Assembly: GCF_024138395.1 (NCBI RefSeq)
Contig: NZ_JAMYDU010000003.1
Coordinates: forward strand, 124,001-188,000
DNA length: 64,000 nucleotides
Source: Pseudomonas mandelii
GTDB taxonomy: Bacteria > Pseudomonadota > Gammaproteobacteria > Pseudomonadales > Pseudomonadaceae
Direction: 5' to 3'
Shown: one piece after another, positions 8,036 to 15,291 of the stretch
Layout of the letters: every line of letters begins with the position of its first letter
Numbering within the stretch: the stretch's first letter is position 1
Position numbers and translations under genes: made by a program
Notes under the pieces: model-generated
Seen by the model: the letters and a program-made list of their open reading frames with translations, nothing else
Database searches by the model: none
What the model was told of the DNA's origin: nothing

Positions 8036-9487
8036 TCAGGCAGCGCTAGAGATGGCTTTGGGCAACCGCTGATCAATCACCCGATACAGCGCACTGCTCT
8101 CTGGCCAGTTACGCATGAATCGAGCCCGATCCCGCGCGTACGCCGGGGCAAAGCTACTGATCGAGCCATGCTGACACATCGAATCCAGATCGATCAGCGC
8201 CCAGCGATCCTGCTGCCAGAACAGGTTATGGCCCTTAAAATCGCCATGGCTGATCCGCTCGCGAATCAGCTCGGCGAACAGGTGATCCAGAGCCTGCAAC
8301 TCGGCTTGCGGCGCTTCGCCGCTTTCCACGTACGGCGCGAACCGCTCGATGATGTCCGGCCCCGGCAAATACTCGGTCACCAGGTACGCCCGGCTGCGCA
8401 GCCAGAGAAAACGCTTCTCCAGCAACGCCAACGGCTTGGGCGTGGCAATACCCAGGAACGCCAGGCGATTGCCTTCACGCCATGAGTGCCAGGCGCGGCT
8501 CGGGCGCCAGAAACGCTTGAGCCAATGGGCAAAGCCTTTGATGTTGTAGCGCTTGACCACCAATGTACGACCCGCCACCTCGACCTTGCCGACGCTCGCC
8601 GCGCCACCGGTCTTGTACAGATGGCCTTGATCGAGCAAGGCATCGGCCTGCTCCAGCACCGGCAACATCGCCGCCTCTTCCTCACGGCGAATCGCCCGCA
8701 AGCCGAACGCTCCGCGCTGGACGCTGAACAACGTGCATTCGCGGCCGACCTTGATCAGGAAATCCTTCAAACGCCAGCGACGGACTTTGTCGATCTGCTT
8801 CTGCAACGCTTCCATCGGCAAGGCATGCTCGCCGTTTTCCAGCAGGTAATACACCAGCAATTCTTCGGTGAAGGGCTCCAGCGATTTGGGCAACTGGGCA
8901 AAAAACACCCCTAGGTTTTCCAGGACTTTCTGCTGCGACAGTGGCTTGCCAGCCGTCTCGGCATGGATCCCGGCGCCATCGATCAAGTACAACTGACCGC
9001 CATGGCGCAGCAAGTTGTCCAGGTGCAGGTCTTCCTGCCACAGGCCCTTGCTGTGCAGATGACCGATCGCGCCCAACGCCTCGGCCAGCACCGAGGATTG
9101 TTCATCCGCCAACACGGGCAAGTGTTCGACCTGTTTCCAGGCGTCCCCCAGGCTCTCGGCGCCCTCAAGGAAATCGAACAACAGCCAGCCGCCTTCGCCG
9201 TCCTTCAGGCCATCAGCCAATAGCAACGGCGTGGTCAGCCCTTGAGCTGCGAGTAAACGCACGCCGTCCAGTTCACGCTGAAAGTGCCGCGCCGCTTTAC
9301 CGCCGACCAGCAACTTGGCCAGCACCGGCCGACCGCGCCAGACGCCGGCGCCCACATAACGCTGACCCGGCAACACCCGCAGCAGGCTCAGCAATTGCAG
9401 CTCTGCAGCCCCCGCGGCATCGGCCAGTGGAATGTTCAGCGGCAGGCTTGGGCTGCGGCCGGCGTTTTTCAGTTCGGACAAACGCAT
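8036..9487 (-). CDS. LPS core protein with two lipopolysaccharide-kinase-like domains
   Basis: The start ATG at 9487 shares one base with the wapQ stop (TGATG), giving 483 residues. Two kinase-like modules occur in tandem. The first has a catalytic-loop-like EDLHLDN at residues 152-158 and LIDGAG at 168-173. The second has VVKRYN near 311 (ATP-binding lysine), HGDFKGHN at 414-421 and LIDLDSM at 431-437. The second fits an active InaA/WaaP-type kinase better; the first has GAG in place of the usual residues after the DFG-like Asp and may be altered. PAO1 has an uncharacterised gene at this position (PA5006). The likely role is phosphorylating or otherwise modifying core heptose in the cytoplasm, but which residue is not known. 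Confidence 0.8.
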   Translation of the reverse strand: MRLSELKNAGRSPSLPLNIPLADAAGAAELQLLSLLRVLPGQRYVGAGVWRGRPVLAKLLVGGKAARHFQRELDGVRLLAAQGLTTPLLLADGLKDGEGGWLLFDFLEGAESLGDAWKQVEHLPVLADEQSSVLAEALGAIGHLHSKGLWQEDLHLDNLLRHGGQLYLIDGAGIHAETAGKPLSQQKVLENLGVFFAQLPKSLEPFTEELLVYYLLENGEHALPMEALQKQIDKVRRWRLKDFLIKVGRECTLFSVQRGAFGLRAIRREEEAAMLPVLEQADALLDQGHLYKTGGAASVGKVEVAGRTLVVKRYNIKGFAHWLKRFWRPSRAWHSWREGNRLAFLGIATPKPLALLEKRFLWLRSRAYLVTEYLPGPDIIERFAPYVESGEAPQAELQALDHLFAELIRERISHGDFKGHNLFWQQDRWALIDLDSMCQHGSISSFAPAYARDRARFMRNWPESSALYRVIDQRLPKAISSAA

Positions 9488-10239
9488 CAACGCGTCTCCT
9501 TTTGGCTGCGCCGCGCACTCAGGCGCGATACCCAACTGTCCACCAGCGAACTGTTCAATGGCTGATCCAGATAAACCGCCAACAATTCGCGCAGCTGACT
9601 TTCGCTCCATTCCGGCGCCCGACGCAGCAACGGTTCCAGGTCCTTGACCCGATCACGTTGGCCGAACAACAACGGGCGGGTTTTTTCCAGGTCGATCAAC
9701 TGAGCCTGATAACCGTCACCGGTGGCCTGAAGAAAAATATGCTTGGGATAGAAGCAACCGTGCAGTTGACGCACCTCGTGCAGACGTCGCGCCAGTTGCC
9801 CACAGGCTTTCAGAATCGCCGAGTGCTGCGCCGCGCTCAGGTCGGACCAGCGCTGCAACAGTGAATCCAGATCATCCCAACCGTCCAGCGCGCGGGTCAG
9901 CAGAATCGCCCGGACTTCGCCGTTGACCTTGCGCTCACCGAAGAACGCCGCCTGCAGCGCCGGAACACCCAGTTTCCGATAACGACTGATGTTGCGAAAC
10001 TCACGGGCAAAACTTGGCTCGCCAAAGGGCGAATGCCATGTATGCATCAGGTAATTGCTCTGGCGCTTGAGGTAGTAGCCATGACCTTCCAGCTCCAGCC
10101 GAAACACGCTGCTCCAGCCATCACCAACGGTGTTGGGTTCATCCACCGCCTCGAGCTGTTTGGCCCAGAGCGCGTCGAAGGTGCCAAGGCCATGACGCTC
10201 AAGCAGCGCACGGTCTTCAGCAGCCAGAAAATCAGTCAT
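9487..10239 (-). CDS. wapQ: LPS core kinase-like protein WapQ
   Basis: The ATG at 10239 overlaps the wapP stop by ATGA and gives 250 residues; longer upstream frames lack support. It is a member of the WaaP/InaA lipopolysaccharide-kinase superfamily, with YYLKRQ at residues 55-60 (ATP-binding Lys), HGCFYPKHIF at 160-169 in the catalytic-loop position and IDLEKTR at 182-188 as the metal-binding Asp. The loop has C-F-Y in place of the usual Asp-containing HxD, so the catalytic base may differ or activity may be lost. It lies in the four-gene kinase block waaP-wapP-wapQ-tandem kinase. WapQ is proposed to modify inner-core heptose in P. aeruginosa. Confidence 0.83.
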   Translation of the reverse strand: MTDFLAAEDRALLERHGLGTFDALWAKQLEAVDEPNTVGDGWSSVFRLELEGHGYYLKRQSNYLMHTWHSPFGEPSFAREFRNISRYRKLGVPALQAAFFGERKVNGEVRAILLTRALDGWDDLDSLLQRWSDLSAAQHSAILKACGQLARRLHEVRQLHGCFYPKHIFLQATGDGYQAQLIDLEKTRPLLFGQRDRVKDLEPLLRRAPEWSESQLRELLAVYLDQPLNSSLVDSWVSRLSARRSQKETR

Positions 10240-10970
10240 TCGCGTCCCTCGAAAAATCTCACCACGTGCCGAATCCGTTTCTTGTCGGCGGCATCGAGCC
10301 GGGTGCATTGGCGGTATTGCAGGTAAAAGCGCAGGCGCTGAGTGGCCGACAGGTGATATTTGGCCACTTTGTCCAGACAAGCCAGGTCCTTGGTGATCCG
10401 GTACTTGAGCCAGAAGCCGCTCCAGAAATCACCGTTGGGGCAGTCGATCAGAAACAGCCGCGCCTCATCGTCGATCAGCAGGTTGCGCCACTTCAAATCG
10501 TTATGGGTAAACCGGTGGTCGTGCATGGTCCGGGTATAGCCCGCCAGCTGTCGACTGATGCTGTCGACCCAGGCGCGGTCGGCCAGCTTCGGATCATGCC
10601 GATCAGCCAAAGCCGACAAATCTTCGGTATGGGGCAGCTCACGTGTGATCATCGCCCCACGGTCATATGCCACGCCGCGTCGTTCCAGCCCCCAGGCCAC
10701 TACTTCGGCGGTGGGAATACCCCATTTGGCGAAACGCTTGAGGTTTTGCCACTCGGCCTTCACCCGCGGCTTGCCCAGGTAGCGGCGCAGGCCTTTGCCG
10801 GCGCCGACGTAGCGCTTAACGTAATAGTTGACGCCATTGCGCTGGACGCGAATGACCTCGGACAGTGGATCGCGGGTCAGTCGCTCGCCCTTGAGCGCGA
10901 ACACCGCGTCAAGACTGCCGAAGTCTTCTGCCAGATCGCTGTAAGCAGGTTCCAGTGTCCAGCCCGACAT
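10236..10970 (-). CDS. wapP: LPS core heptose kinase WapP
   Basis: The 244-residue product is a compact WaaP/InaA-type kinase. YYVKRYVG near residue 50 supplies the ATP-binding lysine, HNDLKWRNLLI from residue 156 the catalytic Asp158, and LIDCPNG at 174-180 the metal-binding Asp. The start ATG at 10970 shares one base with the waaP stop, and the end overlaps wapQ by four bases. In P. aeruginosa WapP is proposed to phosphorylate the second heptose after WaaP has acted. All motif residues are intact, so activity is expected. Confidence 0.85.
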   Translation of the reverse strand: MSGWTLEPAYSDLAEDFGSLDAVFALKGERLTRDPLSEVIRVQRNGVNYYVKRYVGAGKGLRRYLGKPRVKAEWQNLKRFAKWGIPTAEVVAWGLERRGVAYDRGAMITRELPHTEDLSALADRHDPKLADRAWVDSISRQLAGYTRTMHDHRFTHNDLKWRNLLIDDEARLFLIDCPNGDFWSGFWLKYRITKDLACLDKVAKYHLSATQRLRFYLQYRQCTRLDAADKKRIRHVVRFFEGRE

Positions 10971-11776
10971 CAGAGCGCATCCCCATATCGCTGTTTACGC
11001 TCGTAGAGCTTGTTGGCCTTGCCTTCGAGCCATGCCAGCAGTCCCGCTTCTTCGGCCAGGATCTGGCGCAGCGGCTGCTGGAAATAACCCTTGAGGAAAC
11101 GCAGTTTGTCGCGACGGGTCAGGCCAATATCGAGCGCCGAAAAATACAGCGCCGCCAGGTCCTTGTTGCGCCAGCGCTGGGTAATCGTCGGACGGGTCTG
11201 GGCACGGTGCAGATCGATCACCGACAGCTTGAAATCGTCGGCTGTTACCGGTTTATCGGTGTGCAGCAGGAAGTGGCAGATGTAGCAGTCGCGGTGGTTG
11301 ACCCCGGCGCGGTGCATCATGCCGGTCATGCGCGCGACTTCGGCGATCAAGGCGCGCTTGAGTTTTGGCTCGGGCGGCTGCTTGACCCAGTCGATGCTGA
11401 AATCTTCGAGGCTGACGGTGGGCGCCAGCTCTTCAGTGACGATGAACGAATGCTGGTCCGCCGGGTTGCTGCCCTTTTCGCCGTAAGCGACAGCGGTCAT
11501 GGTCGGCACGCCGACTTCTTGCAGACGCTGAATGGCCTTCCACTCCTGGCCCGCGCCAAGCACCGGCAGCTTGGCGGTCAGCAGGTTCTTGAAGATCTCG
11601 CCCCAGCCGATGCCACGGTGGATTTTCACGAAGAACCCGTGGCCGTCCACTTCAGTACGCAGTGTCCGGCGCGCTTCAAGCTCGCGGTACACCTCGCCCT
11701 CGAGGCCCTCGACTTCGGCGAACGGATCGCGTCCAGCCCAGAGGCTCTTGAACGGTTCAGCCAGCATCAACTTCAT
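10970..11776 (-). CDS. waaP: Lipopolysaccharide core heptose(I) kinase WaaP
   Basis: At 268 residues it matches the P. aeruginosa enzyme. The catalytic loop HRDCYICHF is at residues 161-169 (base Asp163) and VIDLHRAQ at about 186-193 provides the metal-binding Asp. FFVKIHRG at about 48-55 holds the ATP-binding lysine. WaaP phosphorylates O-4 of the first heptose using ATP on the cytoplasmic face of the inner membrane, a step needed for outer-membrane integrity and essential in P. aeruginosa. The start shares one base with the waaG stop (TAATG), so translation should be coupled within waaF-waaC-waaG-waaP. Confidence 0.92.
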   Translation of the reverse strand: MKLMLAEPFKSLWAGRDPFAEVEGLEGEVYRELEARRTLRTEVDGHGFFVKIHRGIGWGEIFKNLLTAKLPVLGAGQEWKAIQRLQEVGVPTMTAVAYGEKGSNPADQHSFIVTEELAPTVSLEDFSIDWVKQPPEPKLKRALIAEVARMTGMMHRAGVNHRDCYICHFLLHTDKPVTADDFKLSVIDLHRAQTRPTITQRWRNKDLAALYFSALDIGLTRRDKLRFLKGYFQQPLRQILAEEAGLLAWLEGKANKLYERKQRYGDAL

Positions 11777-12897
11777 TAAGCGTGCTCCGCCAGAATCACA
11801 TCGGCCGCGTGCTGCGGCATGCTGTAGAGGTCGGCCGTCTCGGCAAAAGCCAGACCGTTGCGGCTCCAGGCCGCCCGTGCGTTTGCGTCATTCAACATGC
11901 CGGTCAGGTACTGCGTCAGTTGCGCCTGATCGAAGGGTTCGTCCAGCACCAGGCCCGCGTCGGCCTCGGCGATATAATGGGCGTACCCGCACACCGCGCT
12001 CACCAGCACCGGCAAGCCGGCTACCACGGCCTCAAGCAATACCGTCCCGGTGTTTTCGTTGTACGCCGGGTGGATCAACAGATCGGCACCGAGCAGGAAA
12101 CGCGGGATATCGCTGCGGCCCTTGAGGAACTGCACGTTGTCGCCGAGCCCCAATGTAGCGCTCTGCAACTGGAATACTTTGGGGTCGTCCTGACCAATTA
12201 CAAACAGTCGGGTGCGCTTTTTCAGTTCGGCGGGCAAGGCGGCCAGCGCCTTGAGGCTGCGGTCCACGCCTTTGGTCTTGAACCCGGAGCCGATCTGCAC
12301 CAGCAGCAGCTCATCCTCTTTCAGGTTGAACTCGCGACGAAACCCGGCACGGATCTCGGCAGCATTGGCCGGTGCGCGACGATCCGCAGAGATACCCGGC
12401 GGCAGCAAATGGAAGCGCGCAAGCGGCGTGTCGTAATGTTTGATGAACAGCGGCTGCTGCACTTCGGAAATCATCAGCACTTCGGTTTTGGCATCCTTGG
12501 CGAACACCGCGCGCTCGTACTCGGCGAAGTGCCGGTAGCGACCCCAACGACGGTACAGCGAGTTGCGCAGGTTCTGCGCTTTGTCTTCGAAGCAGCCGTC
12601 GGCGGCGTAGTAAACGTCCAGGCCCGGCATCTTGTTGAAACCGATCAGGCGATCCACCGGACGCTTGGCCAGATCGGCCTCCATCCACTCGGTGAGTTTT
12701 TCGTTGCGTCGATGATTGAAGAACGCCTTGACCGGTGCCACCAGCACTTCGAAACCCGGTGGAATATCGCCTTCCCAGATCAGTGTATAGACGCGAATTT
12801 GGTGGCCACGTTGCTGACACTCCAGGGCGATGCGCATGAAATCGCGCTGCAAGCCACCAAAGGGAAAGTATTTGTACAGGACGAATGCCAATTGCAT
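11776..12897 (-). CDS. waaG: UDP-glucose:heptose LPS glycosyltransferase WaaG
   Basis: This 373-residue GT4 enzyme opens MQLAFVLYKYFPFGGLQRD, the typical WaaG N-terminus with the GGxQR motif that contacts donor and acceptor. LLVQIGSGFKTKGVDRSL begins the donor domain near residue 200, and ENTGTVLLEAVVAG near 285 is the E-x7-E nucleotide-sugar site. WaaG transfers the first hexose onto L-glycero-D-manno-heptose II during core assembly. The start shares one base with the waaC stop (TGATG) and the end shares one with waaP. Length and order agree with PAO1. Confidence 0.93.
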   Translation of the reverse strand: MQLAFVLYKYFPFGGLQRDFMRIALECQQRGHQIRVYTLIWEGDIPPGFEVLVAPVKAFFNHRRNEKLTEWMEADLAKRPVDRLIGFNKMPGLDVYYAADGCFEDKAQNLRNSLYRRWGRYRHFAEYERAVFAKDAKTEVLMISEVQQPLFIKHYDTPLARFHLLPPGISADRRAPANAAEIRAGFRREFNLKEDELLLVQIGSGFKTKGVDRSLKALAALPAELKKRTRLFVIGQDDPKVFQLQSATLGLGDNVQFLKGRSDIPRFLLGADLLIHPAYNENTGTVLLEAVVAGLPVLVSAVCGYAHYIAEADAGLVLDEPFDQAQLTQYLTGMLNDANARAAWSRNGLAFAETADLYSMPQHAADVILAEHA

Positions 12898-13958
12898 CAG
12901 CGCAGCTCCTCAGCCAGTAACAACGCGCTCAGTCGGCTGGCGACACGCTCGGGATTCAGACGCGTGAAGCACAGGGGCCACTCGCGTTTCAGGTCGAACC
13001 GACGGGCATCGTCGGCCGTCGGTTGATAGGTGCATTTCTTTTGCAGGCACGGCGCGCAGGGGAAGTCGCTGGCCATGTGAATCTGCGACTTGCCGTACGC
13101 CCCGGTCAGGCCCGGGTTGGTCGGGCCGAACAGCGACAGGGTCGGCACGTCCAGCGCCGCAGCGAGGTGACCGAGACCGGTGTCCACCGCCACGCAGGCT
13201 TGCGCTCCGGCCAGGACTTTACCGACACCCGCCAGATTCAGTTTGGGCAGCACTTCGACGTGTCGCATGTCTTTGGCGATGCGTTCGGCGCGGGCCTTTT
13301 CGACCGGATTACCCCACGGCAGCTTCACCGCCACGCCGAGGTAACCCACCCGCTCGGCCAACTCGCGCCAGTAGGCTTCGGGCCAGTGCTTGGTGTCCCA
13401 AGTGGTGCCATGGAGAAACACCACGTACGGATTCTTGCGCGGCAACTCCACCAGTCGCTCGACGTTCAGGCCGTAGTCGCCCAGCCCTTTAGGCAGATCG
13501 TAACCCAGTGCCACCGCGAACAGCTGACGCACCCGCTCTACCGCATGCTGCCCACGGGCCACGGCCAGACGCCGGGAGTAGAAGCGCGCGGCAATCGGTT
13601 CGCGGGCCGAGTTCTTGTCCAGCCCGGCCACTGGGGCTTTGGCATAGCGAGTCAGCAAGGCGCTTTTCAGCAGGCCCTGGGCATCGATCACCAAGTCATA
13701 TTGGGTCGCGCGAATGCTTTGTTTGAAGCGCTTCCACTCGCCACTCTTGATGGTCTGCCAGATGTTCTTGCGCCAGCGACGGATTGCCACCGGAATCACC
13801 TTGCCCACGGCCGGGTGCCAGGTCGGAATCTCGGCAAAGCCTTCTTCCACTACCCAGTCGAACGTGATGCCGGGGATCGCCCGCGCCGCGTCGGTCAACG
13901 CTGGCAACGCGTGAATCACGTCGCCCAGCGAAGAAGTCTTGATCAACAGTACCCGCAA
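12897..13958 (-). CDS. waaC: LPS heptosyltransferase I (WaaC)
   Basis: This GT9 heptosyltransferase of 353 residues reads RVLLIKTSSLGDVIHALPAL after the start and has the ADP-heptose-binding stretch VDTGLGHLAAALDVPTL followed by FGPTNP. It adds the first heptose to Kdo of Kdo2-lipid A in the cytoplasm. The start is a TTG (13958-13956) one base beyond the waaF TAG stop, with GAGG nine bases before it; no ATG lies nearby in frame. A weak start straight after a stop suggests re-initiation coupled to waaF. A cysteine cluster near the C-terminus (CAPCLQKKC) is common in pseudomonad heptosyltransferases. Confidence 0.93.
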   Translation of the reverse strand: MRVLLIKTSSLGDVIHALPALTDAARAIPGITFDWVVEEGFAEIPTWHPAVGKVIPVAIRRWRKNIWQTIKSGEWKRFKQSIRATQYDLVIDAQGLLKSALLTRYAKAPVAGLDKNSAREPIAARFYSRRLAVARGQHAVERVRQLFAVALGYDLPKGLGDYGLNVERLVELPRKNPYVVFLHGTTWDTKHWPEAYWRELAERVGYLGVAVKLPWGNPVEKARAERIAKDMRHVEVLPKLNLAGVGKVLAGAQACVAVDTGLGHLAAALDVPTLSLFGPTNPGLTGAYGKSQIHMASDFPCAPCLQKKCTYQPTADDARRFDLKREWPLCFTRLNPERVASRLSALLLAEELR

Positions 13959-13959
13959 A

Positions 13960-14994
13960 CTATTTGACCTCGACCACAGTGCCCAGCAACCGCTGCAAGG
14001 CTTCGTTCACCGCTTTCGGCATGAGCTGGCGCAAACAATTGTAATGACCGAAACGGCAGGTGCGATCGAAGCATGGACTGCATTCGATGCCCAGGCGCAC
14101 GATCTCGACGTGCTCGGCCAACGGAGGTGTGAAACCCGGCGAGGTCGAGCCGTACACCGCCACCAATGGGCGGTTCAGCGCGGCGGCCACGTGCATCAGG
14201 CCGGAGTCGTTAGAGACTACCGCGTCAGCGCAGGACAGCAGATCGATGGCCTCGGCCAGGGACGTGTCGCCACTGAGGTTCACCGACTCTTCACGCAGCC
14301 CGGGAATCAGCCGCGCGCGAATGTCTTCGCCCACTGCATGATCGTTTTTCGAACCGAACAGCCAGACCTGCCAGCCTTCACGGATCTTCGCTTCGGCGAC
14401 CTTGGCATAGTGCTCGGACGGCCAGCGCTTGGACTCGCCAAACTCGGCGCCGGGGCACAACGCCAACACCGGACGGTCGAGGGCCAGACCGAACTTGGCC
14501 AGGGCGCCGTCGCGAGTTACCGGGTCGATCTGCAAGCTCGGCCGTGGATACGGTTGCGGCAACTCGACGCCGGGCTCAAAGGCCAAGGCCATGAAGCGCT
14601 CGATCATCAGCGGGTAACGTTCTTTGTCGAGCGCACGCACGTCATTGAGCAGGCCGTAACGGAACTCGCCGCGCCAGCCGGTACGTTTCGGGATACCGGC
14701 AAAAAACGGTACCAGCGCCGACTTCAGGGAATTGGGCAGCAGGATGGCCTGGTCGTACTGACCGGCCAGGGATTTACCGATGCGCCGACGCGTCGCCAGT
14801 TCCAGCACGCCGTGGCCGAGCGGGAAGCTCAAGGCCTGACGTACTTCGGGCATGCGCTCAAGAATCGGCCGGCTCCACTCGGGGGCCAGCACGTCGATTT
14901 CGCACTGCGGGTGGCGCTGCTTGAGACACTGAAAAAGTGTCTGCGCCATCACCATGTCACCGACCCAACTGGGCCCAACGATCAGAATTTTCAT
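13960..14994 (-). CDS. waaF: LPS heptosyltransferase II (WaaF)
   Basis: The ATG at 14994 gives MKILIVGPSWVGDMVMAQ and 344 residues, matching the family; the open frame continues ten codons upstream but without a ribosome site, whereas GGAAA precedes this ATG. The GT9 signature is NDSGLMHVAAALNRPLVAVYG near residue 255. It adds the second heptose of the inner core. It is the first gene of the minus-strand core operon and has a strong GC hairpin about 20 bases upstream. The C-terminal ECSPCFDRTCRFG carries several cysteines, as in WaaC. Confidence 0.93.
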   Translation of the reverse strand: MKILIVGPSWVGDMVMAQTLFQCLKQRHPQCEIDVLAPEWSRPILERMPEVRQALSFPLGHGVLELATRRRIGKSLAGQYDQAILLPNSLKSALVPFFAGIPKRTGWRGEFRYGLLNDVRALDKERYPLMIERFMALAFEPGVELPQPYPRPSLQIDPVTRDGALAKFGLALDRPVLALCPGAEFGESKRWPSEHYAKVAEAKIREGWQVWLFGSKNDHAVGEDIRARLIPGLREESVNLSGDTSLAEAIDLLSCADAVVSNDSGLMHVAAALNRPLVAVYGSTSPGFTPPLAEHVEIVRLGIECSPCFDRTCRFGHYNCLRQLMPKAVNEALQRLLGTVVEVK

Positions 14995-15013
14995 GTGGTT
15001 TCCATAAACGAGC

Positions 15014-15035
15014 CGGGGAGGCATACGCCTCCCCG
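15014..15035 (-). promoter_or_regulatory. Perfect 9-bp GC hairpin in the waaF leader
   Basis: CGGGGAGGC and GCCTCCCCG flank a four-base loop. On the minus strand the hairpin ends about 20 bases before the waaF start codon. There is no T run, so it is not a classical terminator. It could slow transcription or protect the operon mRNA after processing. The role is inferred only from position. Confidence 0.5.
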
Positions 15036-15171
15036 CCTCGAGAATCCAGCACCTTCGGGGTGAACCGTCAGGTCATTTGGACGAGCCGATTGGGGCTCGC
15101 CGGATCAATTTTGTGCACATCCAGTGCGATGCAGCTTAGCGCGTTCAATCTACCAAACACCGCAGATCCAG

Positions 15172-15262
15172 TGTGGGAGCGAGCCTGCTCGCGATGGCGG
15201 CCTGACAGTCAGCATAAATGTTGAATGTGACGGCCTCATCGCGAGCAGGCTCGCTCCCACAG
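15172..15262. repeat. REP pair (REPIN), GCGAGCCTGCTCGC variant
   Basis: TGTGGGAGCGAGCCTGCTCGCGAT and its reverse complement lie about 43 bases apart between glnE and waaF. Both arms carry the same substitutions relative to the GCGGGC class, so base pairing is kept. Confidence 0.85.
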
Positions 15263-15291
15263 GGGGTATCAGGTGTTGCAAATATCCGGTT

